Positions 36,010 to 45,800 of a stretch of 64,000 bases of DNA are shown one piece after another. The stretch covers positions 1 to 64,000 of the forward strand of contig CAUZEA010000001.1 of the NCBI GenBank assembly GCA_963578605.1. Direction: 5' to 3'. Numbering within the stretch: position 1 is the stretch's first letter; every line of letters starts with the position of its first letter. A program made the translations under genes and the position numbers. The notes under the pieces were generated by a model. The model made no database searches. It was not told the origin of the DNA and was given only the letters and a program-made list of their open reading frames with translations. Origin of the DNA: JAKVCB01 sp963578605. Lineage in GTDB: Bacteria > Planctomycetota > Planctomycetia > Pirellulales > Lacipirellulaceae.

Positions 36010-37830
36010 TTAAGGGGTCGAGGAAACGGTGGTCGTCGCCGGACCCACATTGTCACCATTACCAGCCTGTTGGCCAGTCCTTTTGGTGGCAGAGATATCC
36101 GGCAGGGGTCGGGTCAAGGCCTCCAGTTCGTCGTTGCGCGGATTTTCAAAACGCGTTTCGGTTTCAAGTTGCCAGGGCAAATGGACGTAAAAAGAACTCC
36201 CCTTACCGAGCTCACTTTGCAGGGTGACCTCACCTCCCAGCAGACGGCACAGTTCGCGGACAATCGACAATCCCAACCCGGTCCCCGAATGCTCGCGGGT
36301 CATGGCATCTGCTCCCGGCACGGCGCTGGTCCCTTGCCGGAACTTCTCAAACACAAAGGTCTGATCTTCTTCGCTGATGCCAACCCCCGTATCGGAGACG
36401 GTCAGCTGCATATCGCCGCTAGGATGGCGGTTGACGGTTACGTCAATTCGCCCTCCCTCGGGCGTGAACTTGATCGCATTGGACAGCAGGTTATTAAGAA
36501 TCTGCTGCGCCTTGGCTTGATCTTGAAACATGGAAGGAAGATCAGGAGAAACCGTATGGACCAGGTCGATGTTTTTCCTTTCGGTAAGGGGTCGCGCCAT
36601 ATCACATTGGGCAGCCACGACCGCCCCAATCCGAAACTCGCTGGGCTTCACATCCATCTTGCCGTTTTCTACCTTGGCGAGATCCAAGATGTCATCGATC
36701 ATGTCCAGGAGAATTCGCCCTGAGCGTTGAATGTTTGTAGCGTACCGGCGTTGTTTGTTGCTGAGCGTATCAATCGTCATCAAGACATCGCTAAAACCAA
36801 TGATGCTGTTCAGGGGGGTTCGCAATTCGTGACTGACGGTGGCCAGAAAATCCCCTTTCAAGCGGTTCATTTCGAACAGGCGCATGTTGGCCTGGGCAAG
36901 TTCGTCAAGTCGTGTATCGAGCTCCTCGTTCACAATTTGCAACTCTTCCTGCTGGCTCAACAGCTGTCGCAACATGCGGTTAAAGGCGGCACCCAGTTCC
37001 TCGAACTCGTCGCCGGTGCGAATCTGGGCCCGTTGGTCGGTATCCCCCTGGCGAACCGCGTTACTGATGTCGCGAAGGTGGGTCACCGGTTTGACAATGA
37101 CGTAGCGGACAATGGCCCACAAAGAGAGCATCGAGAGGGCACCAACCACAACGGCTTGTGTCCAGGCAAGAGCCTGGTTTTTGGCTTTGGCATCGACCGT
37201 TGGCTGATGATTGATGGTAATCCGTCCGACGGCCATCAGATCACCTTCCTTCCAGTCTTCCCCCAGCACCTTGTTGTGGCACTCGCGACAATCACCACTG
37301 GCGAGAAGTGGATGGTAGTAGAGGTATTCGCGTTCTCCCTCATCGTTGGCATGAACACGGTCTCGTTTGATCTCGGCCTGGTCAATTTCTTCGTCCGTCG
37401 AAATACGCACCAGGGCTTCAATGAGTTGCTGCTCGGTGTCGTCGAGAAAATCGGCTTCAGCACCAGTGGCATGCGGCTTTAAAGCCCGCCACTCAAAGTC
37501 ACGCCCCAGTTTTAAATCGCGCGCACTTTCGTTAAAAGCACGGTAGAAATCGGTGTCATAGCGGTTTTCCAGGTCTCCCGCTACCGAGTCCCCTTTTGCG
37601 GGGCCACGTTCCATTTCTCCGAGGTGCTCAAGGTGGATTTCCAGCAATCCGGCCCTCACCAATTCTCGAGCTAATTCCTGGGTACTCCGCTCAACTAGCT
37701 TGTCGGTCTCCCGCTGATACCACGTGAAACTGACCAGCAGCATCACCGCCAGCGAAATACCAAACCACCAACGACATTTGCGTTCGAGACTCGTTTCGCC
37801 CAGGACACGTTTGAAGGTGCGATACGACAT
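36010..37830 (-). CDS. Membrane sensor histidine kinase with a periplasmic CxxCH heme motif
   Basis: This 606-residue kinase has a first membrane helix at about 22-37 and an exported sensor region to about 222. That region carries a c-type heme attachment motif CRECH (181-185) in a Tll0287/DUF3365-like setting (YYHPLLASGDCRECH). A second helix (225-246), HAMP linker (about 245-297) and coiled coil follow. The kinase core has H334 in SHELRTP, an N box QILNNLLSNAIKF, DTGVGI and GTGLGLS. It should sense redox state or a small ligand through heme and phosphorylate a response regulator, but no regulator gene is adjacent. The tail after about 570 is disordered. It sits among DNA-repair genes on minus. 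Confidence 0.88.
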   Translation of the reverse strand: MSYRTFKRVLGETSLERKCRWWFGISLAVMLLVSFTWYQRETDKLVERSTQELARELVRAGLLEIHLEHLGEMERGPAKGDSVAGDLENRYDTDFYRAFNESARDLKLGRDFEWRALKPHATGAEADFLDDTEQQLIEALVRISTDEEIDQAEIKRDRVHANDEGEREYLYYHPLLASGDCRECHNKVLGEDWKEGDLMAVGRITINHQPTVDAKAKNQALAWTQAVVVGALSMLSLWAIVRYVIVKPVTHLRDISNAVRQGDTDQRAQIRTGDEFEELGAAFNRMLRQLLSQQEELQIVNEELDTRLDELAQANMRLFEMNRLKGDFLATVSHELRTPLNSIIGFSDVLMTIDTLSNKQRRYATNIQRSGRILLDMIDDILDLAKVENGKMDVKPSEFRIGAVVAAQCDMARPLTERKNIDLVHTVSPDLPSMFQDQAKAQQILNNLLSNAIKFTPEGGRIDVTVNRHPSGDMQLTVSDTGVGISEEDQTFVFEKFRQGTSAVPGADAMTREHSGTGLGLSIVRELCRLLGGEVTLQSELGKGSSFYVHLPWQLETETRFENPRNDELEALTRPLPDISATKRTGQQAGNGDNVGPATTTVSSTP

Positions 37831-37957
37831 ATCTTAATTCTACGGTAGCCGGACCCATTGATCCAAGTGCAGCCAGGTTCAATCCCGCACCGCCAACACG
37901 ATCTCCGCGGCAGGGGAAAGCGAGTATCCCCCTGATTTGGCGGGGGTAAAGGCCTGG

Positions 37958-40264
37958 TTACAACATGTCGACCGGATCGACGTCGATGGTCCAGGTCACC
38001 TTGTCTGGCAGCTTCATTTCCGCAGCCACTGCGAACACGACCTCCCGGATCGCGCCAACGTTGGTCGACTGCAATTGCAGGTGAAAACGATAGTAGCCGC
38101 GCAGTTTTGCGAAGGGCGCGGGAGCGGGACCTTGCACACGGATCTCTTCGTCATGGACCGCTGCTATACGGAGCAAAATTTTTGTGTATTCTTCGGCAAC
38201 CAAACGTGAGAGCTGTTCGTCTTCACTACGAAAGACAATGCGCACCAGGGATGCAAACGGAGGATACTTGGCAAACTCGCGTGCGGGCAGTTCATGCCGT
38301 GTAAATGCTTCATAGTCGTGGCGGGTCGCCGCCACAATGGCTGGGTGATCCGGTGAAAACGTCTGCACAACCACCTGTCCCCCTTTGTCACCCCGCCCAG
38401 TGCGACCTGCGACTTGCGTGACCAACTGAAAGGTTCGCTCCGCTGCCCTGAAATCAGGCAGATGCAACGCGGTATCGGCATTGATCACGCCCACCAACGT
38501 CACATTGGGGAAATCGAGGCCCTTGGCGATCATTTGTGTCCCCAACAGAATGTGCGCCCGGCCTTCACGAAACGCAGTCAGTGCTTCTTGATGGCTCCCC
38601 GGACGACGCATCGTGTCGGTATCCATGCGAACACAAACGTGCTCGGGGAAGCGGGCTGCCACCTCATCTTCGAGCTTTTGTGTTCCCAGCCCCGAATAAC
38701 GGATTCCCCCAAATTTGCAGTCAGGACATTCCGAAGGAGCAGCAATCTCATATTCGCAATAGTGACAAATGGCGGAATTGGTGTGGCGGTGAAAGGTGAG
38801 TGACATGTCGCAGTGGGGGCATATCACGACACCTCCACACTGGGGACATTGAATGTGCGTCGAATAACCACGACGGTTCAGCATTAATATGACTTGCCCT
38901 CCATCACGAAGACTGGCCTGGATAGCCTGAGACAGGGGACGGCTGATCGATCCGCGCGCGCCCCGACTGTGCTCTTGCAACCGCAGATCAATCGTGTTGA
39001 CCGTTGGTAAGGGCCTGGCAAGTACGCGGCGCGGCATCTCGACTAACTGGAACTTGCCAGTTTGCGCCTGTTGCCAACTCTCCAGCGAAGGGGTGGCACT
39101 TCCCAGAACAAGGGGTACCTTTTCGTCATGGGCCCGCCAATAAGCAACGTCGCGTGCGTGATAACGAGGGGCAACCTCTTGCTTGAAGGTCGATTCATGC
39201 TCTTCATCGAGAATGATCAGGCCAAGGTGCGGAACCGGTGCAAAAACAGCACTGCGGGCTCCCACAACCACCTCAACTTCCCCGCGGGCAATCTGCCCCC
39301 AATGCTGATGACGTTCTACATCGCTCATGTGGCTGTGCAAAATGGCTACCCGGTCGAACCGCGCGCGAAACCGAGCCACGGTCTGAGGCGTGAGACTGAT
39401 TTCAGGAACCAACACGATTGCCTGCCGACCAAAACTGACGGCCTCCTCCATCGCCCGAATGTAAATTTCTGTCTTACCGCTTCCCGTGACTCCGTGTATT
39501 AAAAGTGTTTGATGATCGCGGGCATGCATCGCGGCCAGGACCCGCTCCAGGGCAACCGTTTGGTCATCGCTTAAATCATGAGGTGCTTGCCGCGGCACCT
39601 TGTGCGGCCCAACGGATGACGAACCACTTGCGACACGCACTACCGACTCTTCGACAAGACCCTTTTTTCGAAGACTATTGACCGGTCCAACCGTACATGC
39701 GGCCTGGGCAGCGACTTGGGCAGCGGTAAGCGGCTTGGCGCTGGTGGCCAAGAGCTGAAGGACTTCGGCCTGTTTTTTGGGAAGCTTCAGTTTTGTCATC
39801 TGGGCCAGGACACGCGTCGGCACACTGAGCAACCTCACCTCGCGGGTACCGGCCTGATGGCGAACTCCCGCCGGAATAATGCCGTCCAAAACCTGGCCCA
39901 ACGGGCAGATGTAGTAGTCGGCCATCCAACCAGCAAGGCGAAGCATCGCGGGAGAAAGCAAACGTGCCGGGTCGAGTACCGCGGTTACCTCTTTCAGCCG
40001 TCTACCCGAAGACTTCAACTGGACGGCAATGCAATAACCCACAATACGCCGATTGCCCCGCCCCAAAGGAACCTCCACGCGGCGGCCTGGTTCCAGCATC
40101 CGCTCACCGTTATCCGCCTCTCGAAACTCCGGGGGAATGAGGTAATCAAATTCACCCTGTGGACCCTCGCTGAATACAATAGTGGCGACCGCCCGCTGAG
40201 CCCGGTCGTCGACCTCCCAGGGAGCAGGGTCTGTTTCGAACAGTGATTGCTGACGGTCAGACAT
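37958..40264 (-). CDS. priA: Primosomal protein N' (replication restart helicase PriA)
   Basis: PriA reloads the replisome at repaired forks. The 768-residue product has the N-terminal DNA-binding domain (FDYLIPPEF), Walker A GVTGSGKTEIYIRAM, the DEEH box LDEEHESTFKQ, and the paired zinc-binding cysteines CPQCGGVVICPHC and CHYCEYEIAAPSECPDC, then TQMIAKGLDFPNV and QVAGRTGRGDKGGQV. I chose ATG 40264; a TTG four codons upstream is possible. It is transcribed away from nadD, with about 80 bases between the start codons holding both promoters. Confidence 0.95.
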   Translation of the reverse strand: MSDRQQSLFETDPAPWEVDDRAQRAVATIVFSEGPQGEFDYLIPPEFREADNGERMLEPGRRVEVPLGRGNRRIVGYCIAVQLKSSGRRLKEVTAVLDPARLLSPAMLRLAGWMADYYICPLGQVLDGIIPAGVRHQAGTREVRLLSVPTRVLAQMTKLKLPKKQAEVLQLLATSAKPLTAAQVAAQAACTVGPVNSLRKKGLVEESVVRVASGSSSVGPHKVPRQAPHDLSDDQTVALERVLAAMHARDHQTLLIHGVTGSGKTEIYIRAMEEAVSFGRQAIVLVPEISLTPQTVARFRARFDRVAILHSHMSDVERHQHWGQIARGEVEVVVGARSAVFAPVPHLGLIILDEEHESTFKQEVAPRYHARDVAYWRAHDEKVPLVLGSATPSLESWQQAQTGKFQLVEMPRRVLARPLPTVNTIDLRLQEHSRGARGSISRPLSQAIQASLRDGGQVILMLNRRGYSTHIQCPQCGGVVICPHCDMSLTFHRHTNSAICHYCEYEIAAPSECPDCKFGGIRYSGLGTQKLEDEVAARFPEHVCVRMDTDTMRRPGSHQEALTAFREGRAHILLGTQMIAKGLDFPNVTLVGVINADTALHLPDFRAAERTFQLVTQVAGRTGRGDKGGQVVVQTFSPDHPAIVAATRHDYEAFTRHELPAREFAKYPPFASLVRIVFRSEDEQLSRLVAEEYTKILLRIAAVHDEEIRVQGPAPAPFAKLRGYYRFHLQLQSTNVGAIREVVFAVAAEMKLPDKVTWTIDVDPVDML

Positions 40265-40344
40265 CGACAAACTCAAGTTTCGTAGTGGAAGTCATGGACC
40301 AGACCCGATACGATACCCTCCCCAGCGGACTAGGGGCAGGAGTC

Positions 40345-40959
40345 ATGAAATTAGGCATTTTTGGTGGTAGCTTCGACCCGATCCACTACGGCCATCTCAC
40401 GTTGGCCGAATGTTGCTTGCGCCAAGCCGAACTCGACGAAATCTGGTTTACACCGGCTGCCCAACAGCCTCACAAGCCCGCTGGCCCCGAGGCAGAAGAG
40501 ACACACCGCTGCGAGATGATCCAACAAGCTATTCTAAACCACTCAGCCTTTCGGTTAAGTCGCCTGGAAATAGCTCGGGGCGGCGTGAGCTTTACGATCG
40601 ATACGTTGCGGGCGATCCAGTCCGACCACCCCCACGATCTATTGCACTTTTTGATGGGTGCCGACGCCCTGCGAGATTTCCCCAACTGGCACGAACCGGT
40701 CGAAATCTGTCGCATTGCCCGCCCCGTCGTGGCCCATCGCGCGGGCGAATCAGCAGCCAACCTCCGTCTGCTCAACGAATTGTTAGATCAGGCAAGTTGC
40801 GTGGTGGGGGCACTCCATATAGATATGCCAGAAGTGGCCATTAGCAGTTCTTTGATTCGCGACCGGGTCCGTGCCGGTGATAGCATCGAAGGTCTGACCC
40901 CGGAGCCAGTGGTCGCCTATATCGGGCGGCACCAGCTCTATCGAAGGTCATGCTCCTGA
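40345..40959 (+). CDS. nadD: Nicotinate-nucleotide adenylyltransferase
   Basis: NadD adenylates nicotinate mononucleotide to nicotinic acid adenine dinucleotide in NAD synthesis. That dinucleotide is also LarB's substrate. The 204-residue product starts with the nucleotide-binding GIFGGSFDPIHYGHL, contains FLMGADALRDFPNWH, and has the ISSSLIRDRV motif near the C-terminus. ATG 40345 has GGGGCAGGAG just upstream, favouring it over longer in-frame starts that would overlap priA. Confidence 0.94.
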   Translation: MKLGIFGGSFDPIHYGHLTLAECCLRQAELDEIWFTPAAQQPHKPAGPEAEETHRCEMIQQAILNHSAFRLSRLEIARGGVSFTIDTLRAIQSDHPHDLLHFLMGADALRDFPNWHEPVEICRIARPVVAHRAGESAANLRLLNELLDQASCVVGALHIDMPEVAISSSLIRDRVRAGDSIEGLTPEPVVAYIGRHQLYRRSCS

Positions 40960-40985
40960 GTCTTCCGGTCGTCAAGCCACAGTCA

Positions 40986-41036
40986 TTCAGGCAACATGGC
41001 TGTTCAGGCAACATGGCTATTCAAGCAACACTGCGA
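40986..41036 (+). repeat. 17-bp tandem repeat after nadD
   Basis: The unit ttcaggcaacatggctg occurs at 40986-41002 and 41003-41019, with a degenerate third copy at 41020-41036. The third copy contains the stop codon (41021-41023, minus) of the small hypothetical gene. It lies in the convergent gap between nadD and that gene. Confidence 0.75.
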
Positions 41037-41281
41037 ACATCGAGCCAGTCGGCCAGTTCTTCGGTCATGGTCACGCTGGGAAGCTGGATTTCACCGTGAA
41101 GTGCATCACGAATTGCGTCAAATTGCCCTTCGGGCGATTGGGCCAAATCTAAAAGAAGAATCTTGCGACCACGGACCAGGCAATGGCCGCTCCCTTCCCC
41201 CCCCAGCCAGTCCTGCCGAATGTCGTATCCCAGCCGACGGGCAACTTGAATCGCTTGCTCGCGAAGTCCTACAGCATGCAT
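41021..41281 (-). CDS. Small conserved-looking hypothetical protein
   Basis: This 86-residue soluble protein has a helix-like N-terminus (LREQAIQVARRLGYDIRQDW), a GGEGSGHCLVRGRKILLLDLA centre (in part SGHCLVRGRKILLLDL) and an acidic tail with ADWLDVR. The ATG at 41281 is preceded by GGAG and AAGG, which supports expression. The pattern of a basic loop followed by a hydrophobic strand resembles small restriction-fold-like or regulatory proteins, but I recognise no family. It lies between nadD and a soluble histidine kinase, the latter diverging from it. Confidence 0.6.
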   Translation of the reverse strand: MHAVGLREQAIQVARRLGYDIRQDWLGGEGSGHCLVRGRKILLLDLAQSPEGQFDAIRDALHGEIQLPSVTMTEELADWLDVRSVA

Positions 41282-41339
41282 CCTTGCAACTCCTCGATAA
41301 AAGCTTCTTGATTTGAAAACGCTTAAATTGTGGATGGTG

Positions 41340-41354
41340 CAGGATTCTATCCTG
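41340..41354. promoter_or_regulatory. Short perfect inverted repeat in a divergent promoter region
   Basis: CAGGAT TCT ATCCTG is a 6-bp perfect inverted repeat with a three-base loop, in the AT-rich 240-base gap between the divergent small hypothetical and the histidine kinase gene. It could be an operator for either gene or a weak hairpin; the short length means chance is possible. Confidence 0.25.
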
Positions 41355-41523
41355 TTCGATTTGAGTCAGCCAGTTCAATACGACGATAGAAAAACAGTGG
41401 TAAGTCACCCAACTATAACAGTTTAAGAAAATCTTCCTTGGCAAAAATTTTCGCCTGCAGTGGTTTGGCAGTCTGCGTAGTCTGGCTGCTCAAAGGATGA
41501 TTTGCGGGCCTCACGAGGTAACC

Positions 41524-42357
41524 ATGCAGCGGCACGAGATCCCCCTCCAAGAGCAAATCGATCGCCTTCACGAACAATTGAGGCACGCCCAAAAAATGGC
41601 CGCTCTGGGTGAGTTGGCAAGTACCACAACCCACGAATTCAACAATGTCCTTATGACCATCCTCAACTATGCCAAGTTGGGGCTTCGCCACGAGGACAAA
41701 CCGACCCGCGACAAAGCCTTAACAAAGATACTTGAGGCAGCCCAACGTGCCGAAAAGGTCACCAACGGAGTCCTGGGCTTGGCTCGTAATCGTGGCACCG
41801 AAAAGTCACCCACGGATCTTGTCGCGATCACCAATCAGTCGCTCGTACTACTTGAACGCGAGATGAACAAGTACCGAATTCATGTCGAGACCCATTTTGA
41901 ACAAACTCGCAAGGCCAATGTCTGCGGGAACCAAATCCAACAGGTTCTCTTGAACTTGCTGACTAATGCACGTCAAGCAATCGGGCGAGGCGGGCACATT
42001 ACCATCCGCATTGCGGAAAACAAAACATCGGGAACGGTCGATCTTTCTATTCGCGACAGTGGTTCCGGCATTCCGCAGGAAAAACTGCCCAAAGTCTTTG
42101 ATCGATTCTACAGTACCAAGCAAGGTCCCGATGCAAGCGGCAAGGGTGGCACCGGACTGGGGCTGTCGATGTGCCGGGATATCATCGAAGAACATCGCGG
42201 GCGGATCCGCGTCGAAAGCAAGGTTGGCGTGGGGACCGCCTTTACCCTCATGCTGCCAGTCGCAACAGAAGCAGCGGACGCAACCGCAGTCCCGACACCC
42301 AAATTGGGAGTCCCCACACAATTGAATCTGGGCACAACGAGCAATCTTCCTTCTTAA
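41524..42357 (+). CDS. Soluble histidine kinase without a sensor domain
   Basis: The 277-residue product starts at ATG 41524, which has GAGGTAACC before it; an ATG at 41497 with AAAGG very close is the alternative. There is no membrane helix and no obvious sensor domain. A short helical lead (QEQIDRLHEQLRHAQKMAALGELA) precedes the phosphoacceptor H37 in TTTHEFNNVL. The ATPase core shows QQVLLNLLTNARQAI, DSGSGIP and GTGLGLSM. The glutamate, phenylalanine and double asparagine after the histidine are typical of NtrB-like kinases. The tail is low-complexity. No response regulator is adjacent, so input and output are unknown. Confidence 0.85.
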   Translation: MQRHEIPLQEQIDRLHEQLRHAQKMAALGELASTTTHEFNNVLMTILNYAKLGLRHEDKPTRDKALTKILEAAQRAEKVTNGVLGLARNRGTEKSPTDLVAITNQSLVLLEREMNKYRIHVETHFEQTRKANVCGNQIQQVLLNLLTNARQAIGRGGHITIRIAENKTSGTVDLSIRDSGSGIPQEKLPKVFDRFYSTKQGPDASGKGGTGLGLSMCRDIIEEHRGRIRVESKVGVGTAFTLMLPVATEAADATAVPTPKLGVPTQLNLGTTSNLPS

Positions 42358-42479
42358 GAGTGTGTGACAGATCCGTATTGCCACACCACTCGGTGTGAAT
42401 TGGATCGTGCCGAAAAATTGTGTCTGCAGAACTGGGTGCCACCAAGATTCTTTTACACCCGCTGCCGAAAAGCGTCTTG

Positions 42480-42715
42480 AATCGTGACCAACTAGACGCA
42501 CATCGCCGCCCTGTTTCTCGATCTTCCAATATCGGCAGGTGGCATTTGGCCCCACAGGGAAATCCCCGAAAACTTGCTGCTTTCCGGTTGGCCAACGGAC
42601 GGTCAGCATATAGACCTGTTCGGCGGAGCCCAGCCCGACCTGCAGCCAAGTGACTGGCCATGAAACCGTCTGCCGGGAACAGGTCGCGGACACTCTGGCG
42701 GTCGCCGCAGCGACT
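42480..42715 (-). pseudogene. Remnant of an ASPIC/UnbV (CRTAC1-like) protein gene
   Basis: On minus, one frame reads VGLGSAEQVYMLTVRWPTGK followed by QQVFGDFPVG. This is the signature of the ASPIC/UnbV domain found at the C-terminus of FG-GAP secreted proteins (GLG-x-A-x-x-V then L-x-VRWP-x-G). Just upstream, a different frame reads GDRQSVRDLFPADGFMASH, which fits the strand that normally precedes it, so a frameshift separates the two parts. No start, signal peptide or propeller repeats are found upstream. It is a decayed 3' end, in the roughly 500-base gap between the soluble kinase and the PQQ-propeller gene. Boundaries are approximate. Confidence 0.55.
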
Positions 42716-42864
42716 CGCTTGAGAACGTGATATCCCCTAGAATAAAAGACTCTCCACAAACGCTGAATCACCAAGATCCCGTGAGCTGTGAACCTCTCCG
42801 GCGATCCTTGGGGCCGTGGAGAGGTCACCGTCCTACATCCCACATCCAGTCAGGGGCAACTTTC

Positions 42865-45800
42865 ATGCAAATCAAAATTTGTTCACGCTGGGGTCGCACA
42901 ATCGTTTGTCTGGCGCTGGCCGGCGTTCTGGGACCGTCACTGCCGAGTCATTCATTGGCCGGGTCGCAGGCCCGTGCAGTGGCCGGACAACTGGTCGAGC
43001 GGGCCGGTATGCAACGGGGCATTTGTGCAGTGTTGGGAGGTGACCCAGCCGTTGCCTTGGAGATTGCGCGCCTCAGTGAACTCTTAGTCAACGCCCGACA
43101 ACCGCAGCGCGAGATGGCCCGTGAGCTGATGAAACGGTCCGACGCTGCGGGTTACGGAATTCAGCGTCTGGCGGTCGAATCGGGTCCGCTCGACAAGCTT
43201 CCCTACGCCGATCGGCTGATCGACATCGTCGTTGCCCCACCGATGACTTCCGAGCTGCGTGCGCAGCTGTCGATGCAAGAAATACTGCGCGTACTGCGTC
43301 CCGGCGGAACGGCACTCCTTGCCGCAGGGAACCAGCCTGGTGATGCTGAAAAGCTTGCCGACTGGGCCCGCGACGGAGGTGCCGGCGACGTCGTCATCTG
43401 GACGGACGATCACGGTGGCTGGATTCAATGCTTCAGCCCGCCACTTGCCGGGGCGGACAATTGGTCCCACTGGGAAAAGGGACCCGACAACAACCCGGTC
43501 TCCACCGATGCGATCATTCGGGCACCCTACATGACCCAGTTCCTGACCGGGCCGTTTTATATTGGCATGCCCTCGGTCACGACCGCCGCCGGGGGCCGTA
43601 CGTTTCTGGCCATCGGGAACATTGCCCATCACCGGCGGGAGTGGGACATCCTCTACACGTTGATTGCTCGCAACGGGTACAACGGCACCGAGCTCTGGCG
43701 TCGGAAACTTCCGGAGGGGTATCTGGTGCATCGATCCGCTTTTATTGCGACCGACGACACGTTCTACATGATCGACAGGGATCGGTGCCTGAAGCTGGAC
43801 GCCGAAACGGGTCAAGAGCGGGGAATGATCCAACCGGCGGAAGTACTGGGCCAGTGGAAATGGATGGCAATTCAAGACGACGTACTTTATTTTTTGTGCG
43901 GCAAGCCAGATCCCGCCGCGGAGACCAAGAAGGGCGATCGTTCCTTTGGCGGCTGGAGCTGGAGCGACCTCAGCCGTGCCTACTACAAGAGTCGCATGCC
44001 ACACGGTTTTGGCGACACCCTGTGTGCCTATGATCTGAAGGAAAACAAAGTACTTTGGACACACAAGGAAGAGCGGTTGATTGATTCCCGTGGCATGGCT
44101 ATGACCGGCGGCAAGCTCTTCCTTTATTGTCCCGACCTGCACCTCCGCTGTTTAGAGACCGATTCGGGAAGTGTTCTTTGGACCCAGAACGAACCGCAAA
44201 CCTTGGAATTGATTGAGGAACCCGGCAAGGGCCTGACATCTACACCCGGTTTCCGGACAGCCTGTTTGGCGGTGGCCACGCCCGCGGCGCTGATTGTTCA
44301 AGGCCAGACGCGGATGAACGTAATCGCCGTCGCCACCCACAGTGGCTCGTTGCTCTGGTCCAAGAAAAAGATCACTAATAATCCCAACGCGATCTATGTC
44401 GACGGAAATGTGATCCTGGGCGTGGGACCGGGTGGTAGCCACGTGGCGATCGATCCGGCATCGGGTGGGGTACGAGAAGATTTGCAGTTTCGAAAGCAAG
44501 CTTGCACACGGCTCACGGCCAGCACCGATTCGTTCTTCTGTCGCGGCGAGGGAATGTTGCGATTCGACCGTCAGACGAAACAAGTGCTGGTCGACGGTTC
44601 CGCTCGGCCGGCATGCAACGACGGGGCTATTCCGGCCAATGGGATGTTGTACATCGGTCCCTGGCAATGCGACTGCAACCTCTCACTAGTCGGTTTCTTG
44701 GGACGGTGTTCGGCAGGGGACTTTCGCTTCGATCACGAGTCCACCCCGGAACGGCTCGAACAGGGAGAGGGCGACATCCAAGCCGTCCAATCGCTTCAGG
44801 TCCGGGAAAACGACTGGTCCACCTACCGTGGCAACAATTCGCGTTCCGCATCGTCGGGTGTCAAATTACCTGAAAAAACTCGGCCCCATTGGGAATACAA
44901 TCCGTCCGTGGAGTTCGTTCCGACGGCGCCCACGTCAGCCGGTGGGTTGGTCTTCTTGGGTGGCGATGATGGAAAAGTCCGGGCGCTGGACGCATCCAGC
45001 GGGCAACTCCGCTGGGAATATGCCACTCCGAGTCCGATCAAGTATCCGCCCACGATCTGGCAAGGGAGAGCCTATTTCGGCAGCGGCGATGGGTATGTCT
45101 ATGCGTTGGAAGCCGCCACCGGCCGACTGTTATGGCGGTTCCATGCCGCACCGGTCCAGCGTCACATACCTGTCTACGGGTCTCTCTGTTCCACGTGGCC
45201 AGTGCAGTCGGGAGTTTTGATTCGCGACGGGGTGGCTTACTTTGCTGCCGGAATCATCGATTCCGACGGAACGTACGTCTACGCGGTGGATGCAATAACT
45301 GGTGAACTCCGGTGGCACAACAACTCCTCTGGTCATTTGAATCCAACGTTGCGCAAAGGGATTAGCGCGCAGGGCAACCTCACGATTCACGGCGGCGAGC
45401 TGCTGATGGCCGGTGGCAACCAGGTTTCGCCAGCGCGGTTTGACCTGCAGACTGGTGAGTGTTTGTCCGATTCGTTCGAGGACGGGAAGCCCAAGCAAAA
45501 CAACGGAAAATTTGTTGGCGTCTTCGGCGATCAGACGGTTATTGTAGGGGGTCGTATCCTCTACTCGTCGCCCCGCAATGTCTCGACCAAAGGCAAGTTT
45601 GAGGCGGTCACCGGTGACCAGCGACAGCTGCTGAACTTTGGTGGTATTCCTCCTGCCTGGGACGACCAGACCGTTGTGATGGTCAATTACCAGAACGGAG
45701 CGCTGACCTGTTGCGAGGCGGCGCAGGTCAAAGCGCTACTGGCACCACAAGTTGGTGAAAACGCCCAACGGAGGGGCGGGGCTGTGGCTGAACAACTGAG

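Noticed and set aside
41848..42843. A 331-residue minus-strand frame across the kinase gene and the following gap
   Set aside because: Its first and last thirds are the shadow of the histidine kinase and unassigned leader sequence. Only the central ASPIC/UnbV-like piece has meaning, and that needs a frameshift, so I reported it as a relic.
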